Source of the DNA: JANPCX01 sp966211815
GTDB lineage: Bacteria > Pseudomonadota > Gammaproteobacteria > Burkholderiales > Burkholderiaceae_C
Reading direction: 5' to 3'
NCBI GenBank assembly: GCA_966211815.1
Contig: CBIHOD010000049.1
Location: 1 to 27,870, forward strand
DNA length: 27,870 bases
Position 1 is the stretch's first letter; the number at the start of each line of letters is the position of its first letter. The notes under the pieces are model-generated. The model searched no databases and was not told where the DNA came from. It saw only the letters and a program-made list of their open reading frames with translations. This document shows positions 7,067 through 14,345 of this stretch, in pieces. The translations under genes and the position numbers were made by a program.

Positions 7067-8068
7067 GTGACGCCTTGCTTCCCGCCGACGCCCGCCTATC
7101 CCCGCCTGGTCGGCGACATCGGCGGCACCAACGCCCGCTTCGGGCTCGTCGAGGCCCCGGGGCAGGCGCCGTCGCGCATCCAGGTGTTGGCCTGCGCGGA
7201 CCACGCCGGGCCCCGGGAAGCGGCCGAGGCCTACCTGGCCGCGCAGCGGTCCCGCCCGCGCCAGGCCTGCCTGGGCATCGCCAACCCGCTGAGCGGCGAC
7301 GAAGTGCGCATGACCAACCACCGCTGGGCCTTCTCGGCGCGGGCGGTGCGCGCCGGCCTCGGCCTGGAACGGCTGCTGCTGGTCAACGACTTCACCGCGC
7401 TCGCGCTCGGCGTGCCGCTGCTGGGCCCCCACGAGCGCTCGCAGCTCGGCGGCGGCGAGCCGCGCGCGGGCGCGGTGGCGGTGCTCGGCCCGGGCACCGG
7501 GCTGGGGATGTCGGGCCTGCTGCCCGCTGGCGGCCATTGCGTGGTGCTGGCCGGCGAGGGCGGGCACGCCACACTGGCCGCTTCGGACCCCCAAGAAGCC
7601 GCCGTCATCGCCTGGCTGTGGCGGCGCTGGCCGCACGTGTCGGCGGAACGCGTGCTCAGCGGGCCGGGGCTGGTGCTGCTGCACGAAGCCCTGGCCGCCG
7701 TGCACGGCCGGCAGCCCGCGCCGCTGCGGGCCGCCGACATCACCCGCCTGGCCGCCTCCGGCGAAGACGGGCTGTGCCGCGAAACGGTGGCCATGTTCTG
7801 CGCCTTCCTCGGCACGGTGGCCGCCGACCTGGCCCTGACGCTCGGCGCGACCGGCGGGGTCTACCTGGCCGGCGGCGTGCTGGCCGCGATGGCCGGCCAG
7901 TTGCCGGGCTCGCCGCTGCGCGCCCGCTTCGAGTCCAAAGGGCGCTTCGGCCCCTACCTCGCCGGCATCCCCACCTACCTGGTGCAGGCCCCCTACTGCG
8001 CCATCGCCGGCGCGGCGCGCGCGATCGACCTGCACGCCCTGCCCGGCTGCGTCGACGCCCGGGTTTGA
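7067..8068 (+). CDS. glk: Glucokinase
   Basis: This is a 333-residue glucokinase of the proteobacterial Glk type, which phosphorylates glucose with ATP to glucose 6-phosphate in the cytoplasm. The ATP phosphate-1 motif DIGGTNARFGL is at 17-27. The catalytic Asp is in VNDFTAL (D108), the GPGTGLGMS phosphate-2 motif is at 141-149, and the sugar-binding EGGH is at 164-167. A second glycine-rich segment (GGVYLAGGV) closes the nucleotide site. The start codon is GTG, with only a weak purine-rich GAAAGA before it. It is transcribed away from lamB; the pair would link maltodextrin or glucose entry to the Entner-Doudoroff or glycolytic pathway. No sugar-responsive regulator gene is adjacent. Confidence 0.92.
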   Translation: MTPCFPPTPAYPRLVGDIGGTNARFGLVEAPGQAPSRIQVLACADHAGPREAAEAYLAAQRSRPRQACLGIANPLSGDEVRMTNHRWAFSARAVRAGLGLERLLLVNDFTALALGVPLLGPHERSQLGGGEPRAGAVAVLGPGTGLGMSGLLPAGGHCVVLAGEGGHATLAASDPQEAAVIAWLWRRWPHVSAERVLSGPGLVLLHEALAAVHGRQPAPLRAADITRLAASGEDGLCRETVAMFCAFLGTVAADLALTLGATGGVYLAGGVLAAMAGQLPGSPLRARFESKGRFGPYLAGIPTYLVQAPYCAIAGAARAIDLHALPGCVDARV

Positions 8069-8183
8069 CCCGGCGCCGCGGCGCGGCGCGGCGCAGCCAC
8101 CGCCCCGGCGAGCCCGCCCGGCCCGGCGGCGTTCCCATCTGGACGGCGGCGGCCCGCGCCGCCGCCGTGCCCGCGCGCCTCCC

Positions 8184-8189
8184 TATAAT
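8184..8189 (+). promoter_or_regulatory. Perfect -10 box ahead of fmdB
   Basis: TATAAT stands out in an AT-rich island (8183-8240) inside very GC-rich DNA, 55 bases before the fmdB ATG. No good -35 is seen at 16-18 bp upstream. It is the likely promoter of the fmdB-DUF502 pair and perhaps aspS. Confidence 0.45.
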
Positions 8190-8244
8190 TGACGGTTATT
8201 CCGTTTGCAATCAAAAGCTTAAAGAAGAGAAAAAAGGCCCAGCC

Positions 8245-8613
8245 ATGCCGATCTACGCCTACCGCTGCGAGGCTTGCGGCCACGCGAAAGACGTGCTGCA
8301 GAAAGTCTCCGACCCGCTGCTGACCACCTGCCCCGCCTGCGGCGCCGAGGCATTCAAGAAACAAGTGACCGCCGCCGGCTTCCAGCTCAAGGGCTCGGGC
8401 TGGTACGTGACCGATTTCCGGGGCGGCTCCAACGCGCCCGCGGCGAATGGCGAATCCGCGGCCGCGCCGGCGGCCGGCGGCGACACCGCCGGCGCCGGCA
8501 AGCCGGAAGCTGCGCCTGCCGCCGCGCCCGGCCCGGCCGCATCGCCCGCGCCTACCGCGCCCGCGCCCGCCCCCAGCGCCCCGGCGCCCGCCGGCCCGCC
8601 CAAGGCCGGCTAA
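8245..8613 (+). CDS. FmdB-family zinc-ribbon protein
   Basis: This is a 122-residue protein whose first 60 residues form the FmdB/CxxC_CxxC regulatory zinc ribbon. MPIYAYRC opens it, and two Cys pairs (C8/C11 and C29/C32) would bind one zinc; GSGWYVTDF follows, as in the family. From about residue 70 to the end it is a low-complexity Ala/Pro tail, probably disordered. The family was first noted next to formamidase genes and was proposed to be regulatory, but the function is not settled. It lies 30 bp before the DUF502 gene, and FmdB-DUF502-AspS is a conserved order in this bacterial group, suggesting co-transcription. Confidence 0.88.
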   Translation: MPIYAYRCEACGHAKDVLQKVSDPLLTTCPACGAEAFKKQVTAAGFQLKGSGWYVTDFRGGSNAPAANGESAAAPAAGGDTAGAGKPEAAPAAAPGPAASPAPTAPAPAPSAPAPAGPPKAG

Positions 8614-8643
8614 CCCCGACAAGACCATCCACCGAGGACCGAT

Positions 8644-9303
8644 GTGAAGAAATACCTGATCGCTGGACTGCTGGTGTGGCTGCCCCTGGCCATCACCATC
8701 TGGCTGCTGCACTCGGTGCACGGGCTGCTGGACGGCGTCTTCACCTTCATGATCGGCGCCGCCCAGTCGGTGCTGCCGGCGTCGCTCGCCGCCAAGCTCG
8801 ACTGGCTGAAAGAAGTGCCCGGCATGGGCGTCGTCGTGATGCTGCTGGGCCTGCTGCTCACCGGCATGTTCGCCACCAACATGGTGGGGCAGTGGGCGCT
8901 GGCCCAGGGCGCCAAGATCGTGCACCGCATCCCGATCGTCAAGTCGATCTACAGCTCTATCAAGCAAGTCTCCGACACGCTGTTTTCCAGCAGCGGCAAC
9001 GCTTTCCGGGAAGCCGTGCTGGTGCAATACCCGCGCCAGGGCGCTTGGACCATCGCCTTCGTCACCGGCAAGCCCGGCGGCGAGGCGGCGATGCACTTGC
9101 AGGGCGACTACCTCAGCGTGTACGTGCCCACCACGCCCAACCCCACCTCGGGCTTTTTCCTGATGGTGCCGCGCAGCGAAGTGATCGCGCTGCACATGAG
9201 CGTCGACGAAGCCCTGAAGTACGTCATCTCGATGGGCGTGGTGGCGCCGCCCGCCTCGGTGGCGCTGGCCCGCCCGGCCGCCGCCGACGTTTTGCGAAAT
9301 TGA
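8644..9303 (+). CDS. DUF502 integral membrane protein
   Basis: The protein has 219 residues. Two membrane segments (about 3-25 and 62-83) flank a short loop, followed by a soluble domain with the conserved DUF502 blocks: IPIVKSIYSSIKQV (about 98-111), the FREAVLVQYPR strand and the PTTPNPTSGFF stretch. The family is widespread in bacteria and has no firm function. The start is GTG at 8644 with GAGGA at 8633-8637; the nearby ATG at 8642 is out of frame and hits a stop at once. It sits between the zinc-ribbon gene and aspS. Confidence 0.88.
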   Translation: MKKYLIAGLLVWLPLAITIWLLHSVHGLLDGVFTFMIGAAQSVLPASLAAKLDWLKEVPGMGVVVMLLGLLLTGMFATNMVGQWALAQGAKIVHRIPIVKSIYSSIKQVSDTLFSSSGNAFREAVLVQYPRQGAWTIAFVTGKPGGEAAMHLQGDYLSVYVPTTPNPTSGFFLMVPRSEVIALHMSVDEALKYVISMGVVAPPASVALARPAAADVLRN

Positions 9304-9306
9304 ACC

Positions 9307-9335
9307 GGCCATGCCCGCCCCCGGGCGGCATGGCC
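9307..9335 (+). terminator. Strong GC hairpin between the DUF502 gene and aspS
   Basis: GGCCATGCC (9307-9315) and GGCATGGCC (9327-9335) form a perfect 9-bp stem with an 11-base loop, 4 bases after the DUF502 stop. There is no T run after it, so a classical intrinsic terminator is doubtful. It may weaken read-through or protect the 3' end. Confidence 0.35.
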
Positions 9336-9448
9336 TTCCAGCCCGCGGCCGCGCCCAGGCCGCATGCCCGCCACAACCCAGCGCCGCGCCCCTTCCCCCG
9401 CCCCCGGGGCCGGCGAGCCACCGAAATCTGAATCTGGAGCCACCAAGC

Positions 9449-11245
9449 ATGAGAACCACTTACTGCGGACTGGTCAGCGAAACGCTGATGGGCCAAACCG
9501 TCACCCTGATGGGCTGGGCCCACCGCCGGCGCGACCACGGCGGCGTGATCTTCATCGACCTGCGCGACCGCGAAGGCCTGGTCCAGGTCGTCTGCGACCC
9601 CGACCGCGCCGAGATGTTCAAGGCCGCCGAGGGCGTGCGCAACGAGTTCTGCCTGAAGGTGGTCGGCAAGGTGCGCGCCCGCCCGGCAGGCACCGAGAAC
9701 GCCAACCTCACCAGCGGCAAGATCGAAGTGCTGTGCCATGAGCTGGAGGTGCTGAACCCGAGCGTCACGCCCCCCTTCCAGCTCGACGACGAGAACCTGT
9801 CCGAAACCACCCGGCTGACCCACCGCGTGCTCGACCTGCGCCGCCCGGCGATGCAGAAGAACCTGATCCTGCGCTACCGCGTGGCGATGGAGGTGCGCAA
9901 GTTCCTCGACGCCAACGGCTTCATCGACGTCGAGACGCCGATGCTGACCAAGAGCACGCCCGAGGGCGCGCGCGACTACCTCGTGCCCAGCCGCGTGCAC
10001 GACGGCATGTTCTTCGCGCTGCCGCAGTCGCCCCAGCTGTTCAAGCAGCTGCTGATGGTGGCCGGCTTCGACCGCTACTACCAGATCACCAAGTGCTTCC
10101 GCGACGAGGACCTGCGCGCCGACCGCCAGCCCGAGTTCACGCAGATCGACATCGAGACCAGCTTCCTGACCGAGGAGGAGATCCGTTCGATGTTCGAAGG
10201 CATGATCCGCACGGTCTTCAAGAACGCCATCGGCGTGGAACTGCCGGCCTACCCGGTCATGAAGTACGCCGAGGCGATGCACCGCTTCGGTTCCGACAAG
10301 CCCGACCTGCGCGTCAAGCTCGAATTCACCGAGCTCACCGACGTCATGGGCGACGTCGACTTCAAGGTCTTCAGCGCGCCGGCCACGACCAAGGGCGGCC
10401 GCGTGGTCGCGCTGCGCGTGCCCGGCGGCGGCGACATGAGCCGCGGCGAGATCGACGCCTACACCGAGTTCGTCAAGATCTACGGCGCCAAGGGCCTGGC
10501 CTGGATCAAGGTCAACGACCTGGCCAAGGGCCGCGAAGGCCTGCAGAGCCCGATCGTCAAGAACCTGCACGACAAGGCGGTGGCCGAGGTGCTGTCGCGC
10601 AGCGGCGCGCAGGACGGCGACCTGCTCTTCTTCGGGGCCGACAAGGAAAAGGTCGTCAACGACGCCATCGGCGCGCTGCGCGTGAAGATCGGCCACAGCG
10701 AGTTCGGCAAGTCGCACGGACTGTTCGACGACGTCTGGGCGCCGCTCTGGGTGGTCGACTTCCCGATGTTCGAGTACGACGACGAAGGCCAGCGCTGGAA
10801 CGCGGTGCACCACCCCTTCACCGCGCCGAAGGACGGCGACGAGGACTACATGGACACCGACCCCGGCCGCTGCATCGCCAAGGCCTACGACATGGTGCTC
10901 AACGGCTGGGAGCTGGGCGGCGGCTCGGTGCGGATCCACCGCGCCGAAGTGCAGAGCAAGGTCTTCAGCGCGCTGAAGATCACGAAGGAAGACGCGCAAG
11001 CCAAGTTCGGCTTCCTGCTGGACGCGCTCCAGTACGGCGCCCCGCCCCACGGCGGCCTGGCCTTCGGCCTGGACCGGCTCATCACCCTGATGACCCGCGC
11101 CGAGAGCATCCGCGACGTGATCGCCTTCCCCAAGACGCAGCGCGCCCAGTGCCTGCTGACGCACGCGCCCAGCAGCGTCGACGAGAAGCAGCTGCGCGAA
11201 CTGCACATCCGCCTGCGCAACCCGCAGCCGGCCAGCGCGGGCTGA
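9449..11245 (+). CDS. aspS: Aspartyl-tRNA synthetase, probably non-discriminating type
   Basis: This is a bacterial class IIb aminoacyl-tRNA synthetase of 598 residues, full length. The N-terminal OB-fold anticodon-binding domain (about 1-105, GWAHRRRDHGGVIFIDLRDREG region) is followed by the catalytic core: motif 2 around FRDEDLRADRQPEFTQ (217-232), the bacterial GAD insertion in the middle, and motif 3 GLAFGLDRLI near 535-545. It attaches Asp to tRNA-Asp. His30 and Gly81 match by position the two residues reported in Pseudomonas aeruginosa AspRS to allow charging of tRNA-Asn as well. This predicts a non-discriminating enzyme that relies on the GatCAB amidotransferase, which cannot be checked here. 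GGAG lies about 10 bases before the ATG. A REP-like repeat array follows the gene. Confidence 0.95.
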   Translation: MRTTYCGLVSETLMGQTVTLMGWAHRRRDHGGVIFIDLRDREGLVQVVCDPDRAEMFKAAEGVRNEFCLKVVGKVRARPAGTENANLTSGKIEVLCHELEVLNPSVTPPFQLDDENLSETTRLTHRVLDLRRPAMQKNLILRYRVAMEVRKFLDANGFIDVETPMLTKSTPEGARDYLVPSRVHDGMFFALPQSPQLFKQLLMVAGFDRYYQITKCFRDEDLRADRQPEFTQIDIETSFLTEEEIRSMFEGMIRTVFKNAIGVELPAYPVMKYAEAMHRFGSDKPDLRVKLEFTELTDVMGDVDFKVFSAPATTKGGRVVALRVPGGGDMSRGEIDAYTEFVKIYGAKGLAWIKVNDLAKGREGLQSPIVKNLHDKAVAEVLSRSGAQDGDLLFFGADKEKVVNDAIGALRVKIGHSEFGKSHGLFDDVWAPLWVVDFPMFEYDDEGQRWNAVHHPFTAPKDGDEDYMDTDPGRCIAKAYDMVLNGWELGGGSVRIHRAEVQSKVFSALKITKEDAQAKFGFLLDALQYGAPPHGGLAFGLDRLITLMTRAESIRDVIAFPKTQRAQCLLTHAPSSVDEKQLRELHIRLRNPQPASAG

Positions 11246-11292
11246 CGCGCCGCGGGGGGCCGCCACGCTGAGGCCGGCAGCGGCGGCCCGGG

Positions 11293-11789
11293 CCCTTCGC
11301 CAGGCTCAGGGCGAACGGACGGGAGGGGGCCGCACCGGAACGGGGAGGGGCCGCATCATCCCATCGCCGTTCGGGCTGAGCCTGTCGAAGCCTCTTCGCG
11401 CGGACCATCCCAGCTTCGACAACTGAAGCGGCAGGGCCCTTCGACAAGCTCAGGGCGAACGGACGGGAGGGGGCCGCACCGGACGGGAGGGGCAGCACCA
11501 TCCCATCGCCGTTCGGCCTGAGCCTGTCGAAGCCTCTTCGTGCGGACCATCCCAGCTTCGACAACTGAAGCGGCCAGGGGCCCTTCGACAAGCTCAGGGC
11601 GAACGGACGGGAGGGGGCCGCACCGGACGGGAGGGGGCCGCACCGGACGGGAGGGGGCCGCATCGGACGGGAGGGCCGCACCATCCCATCACCGTTCGGG
11701 CTGAGCCTGTCGAAGCCTCTCTGTGCGGACCATCCCAGCTTCGACGAACTGAAGCGGCCAGGGGCCTTCGACAAGCTCAGGGCGAACGG
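11293..11789. repeat. Tandem array of ~144-bp REP-like units
   Basis: This gap between aspS and the lipoprotein gene is filled by repeats. Element A (about 26 bp, core CTTCGACAAGCTCAGGGCGA) starts at 11293, 11437, 11581 and 11764. Element B (core GTTCGGGCTGAGCCTGTCGA), roughly its inverse complement, starts at 11367, 11509 and 11692. The A-to-A distance is exactly 144 bp twice, then about 183 bp. Between A and B lie G-rich 20-bp units; between B and A lies a conserved GGACCATCCCAGCTTCGAC segment. A and B can pair as long hairpins, as in REP/BIME elements that occur widely in proteobacterial intergenic DNA. No adjacent transposase of the REP-associated type was seen. The array could also end aspS transcription. 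Confidence 0.85.
11607..11681. repeat. Nested 20-bp minisatellite inside the third REP-like unit
   Basis: The 20-mer ACGGGAGGGGGCCGCACCGG occurs at 11607-11626 and 11627-11646, then with one change at 11647-11666, then truncated from 11667. The first two large units hold fewer copies, which accounts for the third unit being about 40 bp longer. This is a typical sign of slippage or unequal exchange. Confidence 0.8.
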
Positions 11790-11875
11790 ACGGGAGGGGC
11801 CGCAGCGCGAGGCGTCCGCCAAAGATAAACTGGGCAGCCCCACCCTTTTCGACTTCTTCGGCGGAGAACCCAACC

Positions 11876-12904
11876 ATGCGCACACGGCGGCAGGGCCTTT
11901 TCGATGTCGTTCGCCGGTGGCCTTGCGCGGCCGTCCCCTTGCTGCTGGTGGCCGCGTGCGGAGGCGGGGGCGACAGCGGCGGCGCAGCGCCGACGGGCGG
12001 TGGTTCAGCCCCCGCCAACCAGATCAACTCGAACAACTACGTCGAGGTGAGCCAGGCGGCGCTCGCCTCCTCGGTGGTGCTGTCAGCCGTCCCGCTCGGG
12101 GCGGGCAGCAGCGGCCCGGAGAACATCATCCGCATGGTCAGGGCCGACGTGCGGCGGCTGCCGGCCCACGCCGCCGACGCGCCGGCGCCGGTGCCCGGTC
12201 GGGACTTCAGCGTCACCACCGCCTGCCCGCTGGGCGGCACTTCCACCATCACTTACTCCAACACCAACAACCCGGCCCGCTTCGACGCGGGCGACGCCTT
12301 CACCATCGTGCAGGTGAACTGCGCCACGACCGGGCAGCGCGTCAGCGGCACCACCCGGTTCACGCTGATCAGGGCCTCGGGCGACTGGCTGGACTCCAAC
12401 GTCTACGACTACGCCTTCTCGGTGTCGCTGGACAACGTCGTCGTCGCCACCCCCGCCGGCACCACGCTGAGCAACGGCGGGCTGGAGATCTCGGAGACTT
12501 CGCTGGGGCCCAACCAGTATTCCTCGGCCGTCAGGGCGAACAACAGCTCGTCGGTGGTCGGCGGCAGCCTGCCGTATTCGCGCAGCAGCTTCGGCTTCGA
12601 CGTGCGCACCGACCGGGCACCGAACACCGGAGGAGGCCACACCGCCACCATCTCCGCCAGCGGCCGGCTGGCCAGCAGCGGCCCGGGCTACGACACGCAG
12701 TTCTCCATCACCACGGTGCGCCCCTTCGTGCAGGACAGCGCGGACTCCTTCCCGTCGTCGGGCGAGGTGGTGCTGGCGGGCACCGGCGGCGGCACGGTGC
12801 GCGTCATCGCGCTGAGCAGCAGCACGGTGCGCGTCGAGTTCGACGCCGACGGCAACGGCCAGCCCGACGCCACCACCACCCGGCCCTGGAGCCAGCTGCT
12901 TTGA
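11876..12904 (+). CDS. Hypothetical lipoprotein
   Basis: This 342-residue protein was not recognised beyond being exported. A charged N terminus and hydrophobic segment end in a lipobox LVAAC, with Cys28 as the predicted lipidated residue. A Gly/Ser-rich linker follows, typical of an outer-membrane lipoprotein tether. The rest is rich in Ser, Thr, Asn and short beta-like segments. The C terminus has VEFDADGNGQPDATTT, a stretch resembling a calcium-binding DxDGNGxxD loop, and ends in a conserved-looking RPWSQLL. Two Cys (about 122 and 144) could form a disulfide. GGAG precedes the ATG. It lies 23 bp before nudB and starts right after the repeat array, so it may be the first gene of the lipoprotein-nudB-EEP-clsB run. 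Confidence 0.75.
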   Translation: MRTRRQGLFDVVRRWPCAAVPLLLVAACGGGGDSGGAAPTGGGSAPANQINSNNYVEVSQAALASSVVLSAVPLGAGSSGPENIIRMVRADVRRLPAHAADAPAPVPGRDFSVTTACPLGGTSTITYSNTNNPARFDAGDAFTIVQVNCATTGQRVSGTTRFTLIRASGDWLDSNVYDYAFSVSLDNVVVATPAGTTLSNGGLEISETSLGPNQYSSAVRANNSSSVVGGSLPYSRSSFGFDVRTDRAPNTGGGHTATISASGRLASSGPGYDTQFSITTVRPFVQDSADSFPSSGEVVLAGTGGGTVRVIALSSSTVRVEFDADGNGQPDATTTRPWSQLL

Positions 12905-12927
12905 GCGCGCCGGGCGACGCCACCGCC

Positions 12928-13509
12928 ATGAAGCCGGGACAGCAGCGCGGCGCGGCGCCGGCCCGGCCGCCCAAGATCCCCGAGTCGGTGCTCGTCGTGA
13001 TCCACACCGCCGACCTGAAGGTGCTGCTGCTCGAACGCGCCGACCAGCCCGGCTTCTGGCAAAGCGTCACCGGTTCGAAGGACCACCCCCGCGAAGACAC
13101 GCGGGAGACCGCGGTGCGCGAGGTGGGCGAAGAGACCGGCATCCTCGTCGCAGACCCCGCAGAAGTCGCAGACCCCGCAGAACCCGCAGAATCCGCCGGA
13201 GCGACGCCCGGCCGCACCGTCGTGCCGCCGTCGGCGCTGCGGGACTGGGGCCTGTCCAACGTCTACGAGATCTACCCCGTCTGGCGCCACCGCTACGCGC
13301 CGGGCGTCACGCACAACACCGAGCACGTCTGGGGCTTGCTGGTGCCCGACGACACCGTGGTCACCCTGGCCCCGCGCGAGCACCTCGCCTTCGGCTGGTG
13401 GCCCTGGCGGGAAGCCGCGGACCGCTGCTTCTCGCCGTCCAACGCCGAAGCCATCCTGCAACTGCCGCGGCATGCCGCCGCCCCGCGGGGCACGCCGTCC
13501 GGCGCCTGA
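12928..13509 (+). CDS. nudB: Dihydroneopterin triphosphate diphosphatase (Nudix)
   Basis: This is a 193-residue Nudix hydrolase of the NudB type, which removes pyrophosphate from dihydroneopterin triphosphate in folate synthesis. The entry PESVLVVIHTADLKVLLLER and FWQSVTGS are characteristic of this family, and the Nudix box REDTRETAVREVGEETGI ends near residue 72 with the catalytic REVGEE. The late block YPVWRHRYAPGVTHNTEHVW is also typical. Directly after the Nudix box a low-complexity insert (about 75-96) is encoded by two perfect 18-bp repeats (13147-13182); relatives are shorter here as far as I recall. It lies between the lipoprotein and EEP genes, 19 bp before the latter. Confidence 0.88.
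   Translation: MKPGQQRGAAPARPPKIPESVLVVIHTADLKVLLLERADQPGFWQSVTGSKDHPREDTRETAVREVGEETGILVADPAEVADPAEPAESAGATPGRTVVPPSALRDWGLSNVYEIYPVWRHRYAPGVTHNTEHVWGLLVPDDTVVTLAPREHLAFGWWPWREAADRCFSPSNAEAILQLPRHAAAPRGTPSGA
13147..13182 (+). repeat. Perfect 18-bp tandem duplication inside nudB
   Basis: GTCGCAGACCCCGCAGAA is present twice head to tail (13147-13164 and 13165-13182), followed by a partial third copy. It encodes VADPAE twice and then PAES. The reading frame is kept because the unit is six codons. Confidence 0.9.
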
Positions 13510-13528
13510 AGAAGGACCGCCGCCGACC

Positions 13529-14343
13529 ATGCGATTCCCCGCCACCACCCTGCAAGACGGCCAACGCCTGCGCGTGGCCACCTACAACATCCACAAGGGC
13601 GTGCGCGGCTTCGGCCGCAACATGCGGCTGGAGATCCACAACCTCGGGCTGGGCATCGAATCGCTCGACGCCGACCTCGTCTTCCTGCAGGAGGTGCGGC
13701 ACTTCCACCACGGCCATGCCCGCCACTTCGACCGCTCCTCCTTCGGCTGGCCGCAGCAGGGCCAGGCGCACTTCCTGGCGCCGGAGGGCTACGAGGTGGC
13801 CTACCGCACCAACGCCGTCACCAAGGAGGGCGAGCACGGCAACGCGCTGCTGTCGCGCTGGCCGATCGGGGACATCGGCCACCACGACGTCTCCGACCAC
13901 CGCTTCGAGCAGCGCGGCCTGCTGCACGTGCCGGTGCGGTGGGCCGGGCAGACGGTGCACGCCATCGTCGCCCACCTGGGGCTGATGCATTCGAGCCGCG
14001 TGCGGCAGGTGCAGCGCATCGCCCGCTTCATCGAGGCCGAGGTGCCGGCGGGCGAACCGCTGCTGCTGGCCGGCGACTTCAACGACTGGGGCGAGCGGCT
14101 GGACGCGCCGATGCGCGGACTCGGCCTGCAGCGGGCGACGGTCGAGGGGGCGCCGGTCCCGCGCACCTTCCCGTCCCGCGTGCCGGTGTTCTCGCTCGAC
14201 CGCATCTACAGCCGGGGCTTCCGCTGCTCGGCGAGCTACGTGCCGCGCGGCCCGGCCGGGGCCCGCAGGCCCCCCCACCGGCCGCTGGGGGCGGACCTGG
14301 CGCCGCTTTGCCCGCGCCGGGGGCGCGGGGCCGGCCCCGCTGA
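13529..14343 (+). CDS. EEP-family phosphodiesterase with altered 3' end
   Basis: This is an endonuclease/exonuclease/phosphatase fold protein, as usually found between nudB and clsB in this group. Metal and catalytic motifs are visible: ATYNIHKG (N20), FLQEVR (E55), AHLGL (H149), GDFNDW (D183, N185) and SLDRIY (D224). The closing family motif, normally S-D-H, reads P-P-H here (248-250), so the Asp that should orient the catalytic His is missing. Around it several expected T or A bases read as G or C. The frame then has no stop until 14890, deep inside clsB. A TGA at 14341 lies 4 bp before the clsB ATG in another frame and would be reached if one base were added. I take 14343 as the likely true end. 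Substrate unknown; DNA, phosphoesters or lipids are possible in this fold. Confidence 0.65.
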
Positions 14344-14345
14344 CG

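Noticed and set aside
8189..8217. TTGACG as a -35 box for fmdB
   Set aside because: No acceptable -10 lies 16-18 bp downstream; TATAAT at 8184-8189 is the better promoter element.
11293..11789. CRISPR array
   Set aside because: Units are 144 bp and the material between repeats is itself repeated, not unique spacers; there are no cas genes.
11082..11885. Minus-strand frame with repeated SRPFALSLSKGP-like peptides
   Set aside because: It is a translation of the REP-like DNA repeats, a common false gene.
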